DNA of 5,984 nt from Muribaculaceae bacterium (GTDB taxonomy: Bacteria > Bacteroidota > Bacteroidia > Bacteroidales > Muribaculaceae). Made by a program: the position numbers and the translations under genes. Numbering within the stretch: position 1 is the stretch's first letter; each line of letters starts with the position of its first letter. The stretch spans positions 1 through 5,984 of the forward strand of contig VSPN01000078.1 in the NCBI GenBank assembly GCA_009775355.1, in the 5' to 3' direction. The notes under the pieces were generated by a model. The model saw nothing but the letters and a program-made list of their open reading frames with translations. It did no database searches and was not told where the DNA came from. Below are positions 1-5,403 of the stretch, piece by piece.

Positions 1-7
1 TAAACAT

Positions 8-44
8 AGCGTTTTTGATTGCAAAGTTCGCAACCAAAAACGCT
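8..44 (-). terminator. Nested hairpin, probable terminator of the DUF362-receptor operon
   Basis: A perfect 10-bp inverted repeat (AGCGTTTTTG at 8-17 with CAAAAACGCT at 35-44) encloses a second 4-bp stem (TTGC at 19-22 with GCAA at 30-33). It lies 34 bp beyond the receptor stop codon, the right place for an intrinsic terminator. The arms carry runs of T/A, so either strand would give U-rich stem bases. There is no long T-tract after the stem on the minus strand, which lowers certainty. It may work in both directions if another gene converges from outside the window. Confidence 0.55.
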
Positions 45-78
45 TTGATAAAGTCGGCCGATTTCGGACGGATACGGT

Positions 79-1941
79 TCAGAAGCTAAGTCTGAAGCCT
101 CCCATTGCCGTGAAGCCGGGCATGTCGTAACCTCGGTTTATCATATAGCGTGCGTCAGTAATATTGTCAAGCCGGCAGAAAAGCGAGACATATCTGCACA
201 CATCCCATGTGATCTTGAGGTCCACAAGCGCGTAGCTCTGGTGGTCGATCCCGTCGGCCACATACAGTCCGCCCGTACCTTTCAGATCAGCGTCAATTCC
301 TATGAAACTCCATGGACGCCACTGCACTCCGAGATAATACTGGTTCTTCGGAGCCCCTGTCAGATTGTCGAGCGAGGTGTGAAGATAGCTGTAAGAGGTC
401 TGGATCCACAGATTGTCAATCGGATGGCTGCGGGCCGAGACCTCGATGCCTTTGTTGATGAAGCTGCCGGTGTTCATGTTTTTCATGTCGACCTGCTGAA
501 TCAGGTTGTCTCCCTTGCTGTAATAGGCAGTGAGTTCCGCCGACAGGTATCTGGAAAATGATTTTGAGACCGATAGTTCGTAGTTCATCATCTTCTCCGG
601 CTGCAGGTCAGGATTGGCCATGCGGTAAAGGTAGAGTTCGCGGAACGATGGATTCCTGTAGCCCATGGCGAGGTTCCCCTTGAAGGTCAGTCCGTAGCCC
701 GGATTCAACGAGAATCCGAACTGCGGAATCCATTGTGTGTCGAACATGTCGCTGTTGGCCATGCGCAGACCGGCGTTGAGACTCACAGCGTCGTCGAGCA
801 GCGTCTGCGACAGTGTCAGGTAAGGGGAGTATTCTGTTATGCGTTTGCGCGACATGGTGCTCAACGAGCCTTCGGTGTGCGCGTTTCCTCCCGACACCGG
901 AATCTCTCCCGAATAGCTGTCGAAGTCGAAACCCATCGTTGCCGAGGCGTCTTTCCACGGCCTGAAGTTCTGATATAGCATCGCTCCGAGCCTGTCATCT
1001 TTGCTGTGGAAGTGTCGCGGATCATCGACATAGTGGTTTCCGTAGTTGTAATATATACGAGCCGATCCCGATGTCCGGTCATAATTGTTGGTGACCGTGG
1101 CCGCCGCTTCACCTCGTATTATGTTCTGCCGGTAGATGTCGGTTGATTCAGGATCGGAGAGTATGGGGTAGACCGGATCATTTCCTCTGAAATTCATAAG
1201 CGTGTAGTCAGCATAAGCCTTCCAGTTGTCAGAAAAATCGTAGCCTGCTTTCACGTATCCGCCGGCCTGCCGGAAATCGAAGTTGTCGGTTGTGCCGTCT
1301 GTCCGGTTGTAGGAGAGAGACACAAGTGACGAGAATCTGCCGGCGCGCACCATATTTGTGGCTGACGACAGCCATGTGTTGTACGACCCGTACTGTGACT
1401 GGACTGTAGTGCGGACTCCGTCATGTCTGGCGGTTTTTGTGATCACATTTATCGCGCCTGCCATGGCGTTTGAGCCGTAGAGCACCGAGCCCGGTCCGCG
1501 TAGCACCTCCACGCGCTCCACATATTCCTTGTCATAGAAATCTGCTATGTGGTGTGAATATATGCCGGCGAACTGGGGCTGCCCGTCAACCATCATGAGC
1601 ACCGCGCTTGCACGGTCGCCGCCGACCCCGCGCAGTTTTATGTGTCCCGATCCTCCGTTGCTGACGCCGAATCCAAAAATGCTCCGTTGCGATACGAACA
1701 GACTCGGAACCATGCCGCTTATTGCGGAAAGCACCTGTGTCTGGCCCGACGCCTCAAGCTGGCGGTTGTCTATGACTGAGACGGTGTAGGGGAGTAGTCT
1801 CTGCTGCACGCCGCTGTTGGTGCCTGTCACCACCACTTCTTCCAGAACGCGGGTGGTATCTACAGTTTCGGCTCCTGATGAATCAAGAGCCGAAACCGAC
1901 AGCATGGAAGCTATCGCTCCCGCAATTGTCTTGTAGTTCAT
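79..1941 (-). CDS. TonB-dependent outer-membrane receptor
   Basis: The 620-residue protein should be an outer-membrane beta-barrel that imports a scarce ligand, such as a chelated metal, corrinoid or haem, using energy from TonB. Residues 1 to about 24 form a signal peptide. LEEVVVTG at 33-40 is a TonB-box-like segment. Residues about 45-170 form the plug, with the hallmark run ERVEVLRGPGSVLYGSNAMA ending near 161 and followed by GAINVITKT. Residues from about 180 form the barrel, which ends in the terminal Phe typical of Bam-dependent proteins. Length and layout fit the Cir/BtuB type. The extra N-terminal carboxypeptidase-like domain of SusC proteins is absent, so this is not a SusC-type glycan transporter. 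The ATG has a good ribosome binding site (1953-1960) inside the end of the DUF362 gene, so the two are cotranscribed and probably translationally coupled. No residue signature fixes the substrate. Confidence 0.95.
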   Translation of the reverse strand: MNYKTIAGAIASMLSVSALDSSGAETVDTTRVLEEVVVTGTNSGVQQRLLPYTVSVIDNRQLEASGQTQVLSAISGMVPSLFVSQRSIFGFGVSNGGSGHIKLRGVGGDRASAVLMMVDGQPQFAGIYSHHIADFYDKEYVERVEVLRGPGSVLYGSNAMAGAINVITKTARHDGVRTTVQSQYGSYNTWLSSATNMVRAGRFSSLVSLSYNRTDGTTDNFDFRQAGGYVKAGYDFSDNWKAYADYTLMNFRGNDPVYPILSDPESTDIYRQNIIRGEAAATVTNNYDRTSGSARIYYNYGNHYVDDPRHFHSKDDRLGAMLYQNFRPWKDASATMGFDFDSYSGEIPVSGGNAHTEGSLSTMSRKRITEYSPYLTLSQTLLDDAVSLNAGLRMANSDMFDTQWIPQFGFSLNPGYGLTFKGNLAMGYRNPSFRELYLYRMANPDLQPEKMMNYELSVSKSFSRYLSAELTAYYSKGDNLIQQVDMKNMNTGSFINKGIEVSARSHPIDNLWIQTSYSYLHTSLDNLTGAPKNQYYLGVQWRPWSFIGIDADLKGTGGLYVADGIDHQSYALVDLKITWDVCRYVSLFCRLDNITDARYMINRGYDMPGFTAMGGFRLSF

Positions 1942-1948
1942 GTCGTGG

Positions 1949-2935
1949 TTATCTCTCCTTGCCGGCGGTTATGTCAATTAGGTCATATTTTTTAGAGCCA
2001 AGTCCTATCTTTTCGGCATAGTCCACAATGTGTGTTCCGTGGCGGCTCTCTATCCGCTCGATGAGGGGGCGGTTGTCGTCGCCTTCGCTGTGCCCGTGAC
2101 CGAACACGAGGTCAAGACATGCCTTGTCGAGTGCGACCGGATCGAGCGACGCGAGTATGCCGATATCTTTCATCTTCGGTGCGTCGGGGTGTCCGTTGCA
2201 GTCGCAGTCTACCGAAAGATTGTTCATTACGTTGATATAGACCATCCCTTTCCTGTCGGCGAAATAGTCGTGTACTGACTGCGCCGCTCCGGCCATGGAT
2301 TCGAGAAATGCGTCCTGTCCGTAGGGTTGCTCGAATGCATGCGCAGTGTCGGAATATGCGCCTGCGGTGTGTATCCGCGCTTTGCCGTCGGCCGACGCTA
2401 TGCCGATGCTCTGGTTCTTGAGCACACCTCCGAATCCACCCATCGCGTGCCCTTTGAAGTGGGCGAGATTGATGAGAAAGTCATAGTTGGCAAGGTGATC
2501 GCCCACAAGGTTGCCGGCAAACCAGGTCGTGTCTTTCATCGGCAGAACCATCTCCCCGTCGGCATCCATGATGTCGACAGTGGCGATCTTGCCGTAGCCC
2601 CGCTGTTCTATGGCTCTGCGATGGTCGGCGGTTGTCGACCGGTTGCCGCCGTAGGCGGTGTTGCATTCCACGATAGTGCCGTTCACATCTTTCACAAGTT
2701 TTCCGATAAGCTCAGGTCGGAGATGGTTGCTCTTCTCCGATTCCCCGGTGCTGATTTTTACGGCCACATTCCCCTGCGGTTCGACTCCTAAGGTCTTGTA
2801 GATGGAAAGAAGTGATTCCGGCGTTATTTCAGAAGTGAAATATACTTTTGCCGGAGCGGACGGAGTCTGGGCAATCGCTGCCAGTGCCAGTCCGAGTGTC
2901 AGTGATGTCAGTGTTCCTCTTTTCATTGTAAGCAT
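1949..2935 (-). CDS. Exported DUF362 family protein
   Basis: The 328-residue protein matches the DUF362 family (PF04015), whose biochemical role is not settled; some members also carry ferredoxin domains. Visible family features are KISTGE (60-65), the HFKGHAMGGFGGVLKN core (159-174), VDCDCNGHPDAPKMKDIG (242-259) and DPVALDKACLD (265-275). Cys244, Cys246 and Cys273, with nearby His and Asp residues, could bind metal or form a disulfide. No CxxCxxCxxxC ferredoxin motif is present. An N-terminal hydrophobic segment (about residues 8-22, cleavage likely after AIA) predicts export to the periplasm. Two in-frame ATGs lie at 2935 and 2926. The second, MKRGTLTSLTLG, gives the more usual signal peptide, and neither has a Shine-Dalgarno sequence. 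It is the first gene of an operon with the TonB-dependent receptor, so a role in handling the imported ligand is a fair inference only. Confidence 0.88.
   Translation of the reverse strand: MLTMKRGTLTSLTLGLALAAIAQTPSAPAKVYFTSEITPESLLSIYKTLGVEPQGNVAVKISTGESEKSNHLRPELIGKLVKDVNGTIVECNTAYGGNRSTTADHRRAIEQRGYGKIATVDIMDADGEMVLPMKDTTWFAGNLVGDHLANYDFLINLAHFKGHAMGGFGGVLKNQSIGIASADGKARIHTAGAYSDTAHAFEQPYGQDAFLESMAGAAQSVHDYFADRKGMVYINVMNNLSVDCDCNGHPDAPKMKDIGILASLDPVALDKACLDLVFGHGHSEGDDNRPLIERIESRHGTHIVDYAEKIGLGSKKYDLIDITAGKER
1953..1960 (-). promoter_or_regulatory. Shine-Dalgarno site of the receptor gene, inside the DUF362 gene
   Basis: On the minus strand AAGGAGAG ends 11 nt before the receptor ATG. 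It also encodes the penultimate Lys-Glu-Arg codons of the upstream gene. It is the only strong Shine-Dalgarno match correctly placed before a chosen start in this window. It supports the start at 1941 and suggests that ribosomes finishing the DUF362 protein help start the receptor. Confidence 0.7.
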
Positions 2936-2953
2936 GATGTTGTGTTATGGTTG

Positions 2954-2961
2954 CGAAATTA
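2954..2961 (-). promoter_or_regulatory. Possible -7 box for the DUF362-receptor operon
   Basis: On the minus strand TAATTTCG matches 7 of 8 positions of the Bacteroidetes -7 element TAnnTTTG. It would start a transcript about 11 nt before the first ATG of the DUF362 gene. No TTG element sits 19-21 bp upstream, so this is either a weak or activator-dependent promoter, or not one. Confidence 0.3.
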
Positions 2962-2991
2962 CAGCTTTTTGGCAGGATGGGAATTATACAT

Positions 2992-3024
2992 TTTCCGGAA
3001 ATGTCAACCATTATTGCGGTTGAC
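2992..3024. promoter_or_regulatory. Two palindromes in the divergent spacer, possible operators
   Basis: TTTCCGGAAA (2992-3001) is a perfect 10-bp palindrome. Two bases on, GTCAACC (3003-3009) and GGTTGAC (3018-3024) form a 7-bp inverted repeat with an 8-bp gap. Both lie between the divergent DUF362 operon and the DUF4421-like gene, just upstream of the possible minus-strand -7 box. Size and symmetry fit binding sites for dimeric regulators, but no regulator gene is in the window. Confidence 0.3.
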
Positions 3025-3084
3025 GATTCTCTGCAGGTTGCAGTGCCTTTGCAATACATTTCCGCTTCCTGTCGTTATTAACGC

Positions 3085-4125
3085 GTGAACGGTCTTCGAC
3101 TCATATCTGTCATGCTGACAATTTCTGCCGTGGCTTTCTGCGGGAGAGCCTTCTCGTTTTCGGCTGACTCTATAGCGGCAATGGGGCGTTTCCCGGCATT
3201 TTGTGTGAATGTATACAGAAATGTAGACCGTTTTATAAATTCCACAGATTCGGCATATGTGTGCCCGTCGGGATACGCCATGAACGTGAAACTGCGTTCA
3301 GCCGGATGGACTGATTTCAATTCGTTCTATTTTGACGGTGATGACCAGATAAGACTCCATCTTCCCTTTACGGCCACTGTCGGATGCGAGGCCGCTTTTA
3401 TGGGTCTGAGTCTCGGATATGACATAAGTGTCAATAGATTGTTCGGCGCAGTCGACCGCGCGAAGTCGAGAATTAATTTCGAGTTCTCGTCCGCTTTGCT
3501 GGCCGGACGTTTCTATTCGATGCGCAACGCCGACGGCATGAGGCTCAGTTATCTGGCCGGAAGCCGCGACATTGACTGCTATTTCAACGGCATGGAGACC
3601 GATACCTGGGGGCTTGAGGCATTCTATTTTTTCAATTCCCGGAAATATTCTTATGCAGCCGCCACAACCTACGGCAGGATACAGAAAAAAAGTCAGGGAT
3701 CGTTCATAACCGGTCTGGCATACCAGCATCAGAAACTTGACTTCGATTTCAGCCGTCTGCCTGAATCGCTCAAACCCTCTCTGCCTGAGGAATGGCGCAA
3801 CCTTCGTTATACCGCCGACGGCGATTCCTTTTCTATCGCCGGAGGATACGGCTTCAACTGGGTGCCGCGTCAGAAATACAATGTCGGCATCATCGCAGTG
3901 GTGATGCCGACATTGAATTATGGTTTTCTGAACTCAGCCCGCAGGAATTATTCCTTCCGTATAAATTACCGCCTGACCATGTCGGCGATCTACAACCACG
4001 ACCGCTGGTTCGGCGGAGTAGTGGTCAAAAGTGACCTTGCCAACATCTATTCGCGTCATTCGACTCTCACCAGCGCGCTGTGGGTAATAGAGGCAAAGAT
4101 CGGGTGGCGGTTCAATATCCGGTAG
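3085..4125 (+). CDS. DUF4421-like outer-membrane beta-barrel protein
   Basis: The 346-residue protein has a signal peptide (MNGLRLISVMLTISAVAFCG, cleavage probably near residues 24-26). The rest is rich in alternating aromatic and polar residues and Gly-Tyr/Phe turns, for example GLSLGYDISV at 107-116, ITGLAYQHQKLDFDF at 208-222 and SIAGGYGFNWV at 250-260. The C-terminus is WRFNIR. This is the pattern of an outer-membrane beta-barrel, and the overall sequence resembles the Bacteroidetes DUF4421 family of unknown function, an assignment made from memory of the family. The GTG at 3085 is chosen because an in-frame TAA lies at 3079-3081 and because the next ATG (3112) would remove the positively charged N-region of the signal peptide. 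A weak -7-like TACATTTC is at 3055-3062 without a matching upstream element. The gene converges on the PepSY-like gene with a 16-bp gap and no clear terminator. Confidence 0.82.
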   Translation: MNGLRLISVMLTISAVAFCGRAFSFSADSIAAMGRFPAFCVNVYRNVDRFINSTDSAYVCPSGYAMNVKLRSAGWTDFNSFYFDGDDQIRLHLPFTATVGCEAAFMGLSLGYDISVNRLFGAVDRAKSRINFEFSSALLAGRFYSMRNADGMRLSYLAGSRDIDCYFNGMETDTWGLEAFYFFNSRKYSYAAATTYGRIQKKSQGSFITGLAYQHQKLDFDFSRLPESLKPSLPEEWRNLRYTADGDSFSIAGGYGFNWVPRQKYNVGIIAVVMPTLNYGFLNSARRNYSFRINYRLTMSAIYNHDRWFGGVVVKSDLANIYSRHSTLTSALWVIEAKIGWRFNIR

Positions 4126-4141
4126 TTTCCCTGCGCTCCGG

Positions 4142-4582
4142 TCAGTCGTCGTATCGCAGGAACTGGCCTGCCTTGTTGAACTTCATTTCTATTCCGTTGG
4201 AGAGCTCCACATCGTAGCCTGAACGCTCTTTGTCGATGCCGACAATGCGGGCACCGCTGTGGTTCTTGCTTACGAAATCCCTGATGCCCTGCGGAATGAA
4301 CGCCTTGGGCACGGAAGAGGTGTTGGAGGTCTCGACGTTATCCCAGTTGCCGTCGCGGTCAAATGAGATCTCAGTTCCGTCCGACAGTATCACCTCGTAT
4401 TCGCTGACCCGTCCGAAATCCTTGTCGATCTTGACTACGCTGACTTTCGACTTGAAATTATTGGCGATAACTGTCTGTGCCGCTTTGGGCAACACTGATG
4501 CGTCATGCGCGTAAGTGTCACGCGCGCATGCGGCTGCCGCCATCATGGCTACGGCCGCGAACAATATCCATATCTTTTTCAT
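4142..4582 (-). CDS. Periplasmic protein with two PepSY-like repeats
   Basis: The 146-residue protein has a signal peptide, MKKIWILFAAVAMMAAAACA, cut either after ACA or, if AAAC is read as a poor lipobox, before Cys19. The mature part is two similar units. Unit 1 (about 31-80) has LPKAAQTVIANNF, VVKIDKD, YEVILSDGTEISFDRDGNW. Unit 2 (about 95-142) has IPQGIRDFVSKNH, IVGIDKE, YDVELSNGIEMKFNKAGQF. This helix-plus-hairpin pattern matches the Bacteroidetes PepSY-like/DUF2874 group (BLIP-like fold, PF11396), small secreted proteins of unknown role, possibly binding or inhibiting a partner protein. The open frame continues upstream to an ATG at 4744, but the promoter at 4714-4744 lies inside that extension and the MKK start gives a proper signal peptide, so 4582 is the start. 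No strong Shine-Dalgarno sequence precedes it. Confidence 0.88.
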   Translation of the reverse strand: MKKIWILFAAVAMMAAAACARDTYAHDASVLPKAAQTVIANNFKSKVSVVKIDKDFGRVSEYEVILSDGTEISFDRDGNWDNVETSNTSSVPKAFIPQGIRDFVSKNHSGARIVGIDKERSGYDVELSNGIEMKFNKAGQFLRYDD

Positions 4583-4713
4583 ATTTCCGGTTTTTATTGA
4601 TTTTCTCAGTTTGGATTCCTCTTCCGACAAGAAGTTTAATCGGAACTTTCTGAATTCTAAACGCCAAGATATTGCATAAGGTTTATTGGACTTTGCATGA
4701 TGACGCCGATTTC

Positions 4714-4741
4714 CAAAATTAAAAAAAGTTTCGTAATTTTG
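4714..4741. repeat. Inverted repeat of -7 boxes, possible back-to-back promoter
   Basis: CAAAATTA (4714-4721) and TAATTTTG (4734-4741) are perfect 8-bp inverted repeats, 12 bp apart. The left arm is the -7 box of the minus-strand promoter. The right arm is itself a full TAnnTTTG on the plus strand, with TTTC (4710-4713) 20 bases upstream as a 3-of-4 match to TTTG. It may be a symmetric bidirectional promoter or an operator over the PepSY-like promoter. Confidence 0.4.
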
Positions 4742-4744
4742 CAA
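4714..4744 (-). promoter_or_regulatory. Bacteroidetes-type promoter of the PepSY-like gene
   Basis: On the minus strand a TTG (4744-4742) is followed after exactly 20 bases by TAATTTTG (4721-4714), a full match to the Bacteroidetes -33/-7 promoter. Transcription should start near 4707, giving an untranslated leader of about 125 nt before the MKK start at 4582. This promoter rules out the longer upstream reading of the gene. Confidence 0.75.
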
Positions 4745-5050
4745 TGCGGTTCACAAAGAGTCGCATGCAGATGACCACTATATACTTGTTTGATTTATAT
4801 GTCACCTCTTTAATGTATTGATAGTAAGCATAATAGTCCATATATCTTGTACTAACAATGTATTAAATGAGGTATATAAGTACAATCAAAGGCAATCAAT
4901 TAAGTTTAATTTGCAGACGTTAGTTATTTTTAGTTCTATTCTTTAGCCTTGTTTTTCCTCTTTCGGTGGTCTTAATGGAGATAGATATTGGTGCTGGTGG
5001 AAATAAAAACTGATAGGGGCTTTTCTTTTTTGCCCAGCATATATTTATAG
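4745..5050. other. AT-rich stretch with no convincing gene
   Basis: By hand count 4751-5150 is about 31% GC, far below the genes to the left. I see no reading frame with a plausible start, signal peptide or family motif on either strand. It does hold some inverted repeats: an imperfect stem of CCTC/TTTAAT/ATTG (4805-4820) with CAAT/ATTAAA/GAGG (4856-4872), a 7-bp repeat TTGTACT (4847-4853) with AGTACAA (4879-4885), and a short GGGC/GCCC pair around a T-rich loop (5017-5035). It could be a decayed remnant, an island boundary or a noncoding transcript. Confidence 0.5.
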
Positions 5051-5093
5051 GTTTGGTTCAGTTTAGATGTATATATCTAAGACTGAACCAAAC
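5051..5093. terminator. Strong inverted repeat, possible terminator
   Basis: GTTTGGTTCAGT (5051-5062) pairs perfectly with ACTGAACCAAAC (5082-5093). The stem continues as TTAGAT (5063-5068) with ATCTAA (5075-5080), leaving one bulged base and a 6-base loop. On the plus strand it is followed by TTATTTCT, a modest T-rich tail. It sits just before the phosphatase promoter, where it could insulate that promoter from upstream transcription or end a plus-strand noncoding transcript. It could instead be a protein binding site or an element end. Confidence 0.5.
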
Positions 5094-5111
5094 TTATTTC
5101 TACTCAAACTA

Positions 5112-5142
5112 TTGACATGAAACGTAAAAATATGTAACTTTG
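5112..5142 (+). promoter_or_regulatory. Bacteroidetes-type promoter of the PAP2 phosphatase
   Basis: TTG (5112-5114), exactly 20 bases of spacer, then TAACTTTG (5135-5142) gives a full match to the Bacteroidetes TTG/TAnnTTTG promoter. The start point should fall near 5148-5150. The first possible phosphatase start codon is at 5368 and the preferred one at 5401, so the transcript has an untranslated leader of about 220-250 nt. Confidence 0.8.
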
Positions 5143-5148
5143 CAGTTG

Positions 5149-5400
5149 AAAATAACGGAAGCAGAGGCTTCTGATAAAATAATTAATAGCGTTTGCTATT
5201 TGTTCCAATCAGAATGAAACGTCGGAAATTTCATTGTGTTATGAATGTGGAACAAGTCGCGAACGTCCGTGCATTGCATGGGCGTGACTTGCCGTTCATA
5301 ACACCAATCCGACGGGTGCATTCTGGGCAGTCATTGCCCATGCTTATGCATTCGTCGAATTTGATCTATGAGCATTGGCATTCGCACAAACGATATGCCA
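5149..5400 (+). promoter_or_regulatory. Highly structured 5' leader, candidate cis-regulatory RNA
   Basis: Between the promoter and the phosphatase gene several stems can be read directly: GAAGC/GCTTC (5158-5171), AATAGC/GCTATT with a 4-base loop (5185-5200), a long nested hairpin (5210-5325), TGGGCA/TGCCCA with a 5-base loop (5324-5340), and CATTGGCA/TGCCAATG (5373-5403). Two further 8-bp pairings compete with these: 5200-5207 with 5248-5255, and 5276-5283 with 5336-5343. Mutually exclusive stems ahead of a start codon are the layout of riboswitches, attenuators and protein- or ribosome-controlled leaders. I do not recognise a named RNA family. The role as an RNA switch is inference; the pairings are seen in the sequence. 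Confidence 0.6.
5210..5325 (+). repeat. 116-nt nested hairpin, about 42 base pairs
   Basis: From outside in, the arms pair as follows: CAGAATG (5210-5216) with CATTCTG (5319-5325); CGTCGG (5220-5225) with CCGACG (5309-5314); ATT (5233-5235) with AAT (5306-5308); GTGTTATGAA (5236-5245) with TTCATAACAC (5295-5304); CAAGTCGCG (5253-5261) with CGTGACTTG (5283-5291), one G-U; TCCGTGC (5266-5272) with GCATGGG (5276-5282), two G-U, around a 3-base loop. Internal loops are small and unequal. Six stems in correct nested order are very unlikely by chance. Confidence 0.75.
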
Positions 5401-5403
5401 ATG
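5373..5403 (+). promoter_or_regulatory. Hairpin containing the phosphatase start codon
   Basis: CATTGGCA (5373-5380) and TGCCAATG (5396-5403) form a perfect 8-bp stem, with an inner TCG/CGA pair (5382-5384 with 5391-5393). The final ATG of the right arm is the preferred start codon of the PAP2 phosphatase, so folding would hide it from ribosomes. If translation really starts at the in-frame ATG at 5368, the hairpin instead lies just inside the coding region. Confidence 0.55.

Noticed and set aside
18..34. GAACTTTG on the minus strand, similar to a -7 promoter box
   Set aside because: First base mismatched, no TTG at 19-21 bp, and the site is the loop region of the terminator hairpin.
2327..2791. 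154-codon plus-strand frame inside the DUF362 gene
   Set aside because: It lies wholly antisense to a gene with clear family motifs and has no motif of its own; a shadow of the codon bias.
3298..3729. 143-codon minus-strand frame inside the DUF4421-like gene
   Set aside because: Antisense shadow; the plus-strand frame has a signal peptide and barrel pattern, this one has none.
4583..4744. 54-codon upstream extension of the PepSY-like gene
   Set aside because: It contains a full promoter and would place a charged, non-secretory segment before a clear MKK signal peptide.
5051..5093. Terminal inverted repeat of an insertion sequence
   Set aside because: No transposase, no second copy of the arm elsewhere in the window and no target duplication; it reads better as a single hairpin.
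5210..5325. Integron attC site
   Set aside because: No integrase or cassette array, and I do not see the conserved attC end boxes; the stem is also more complete than usual.
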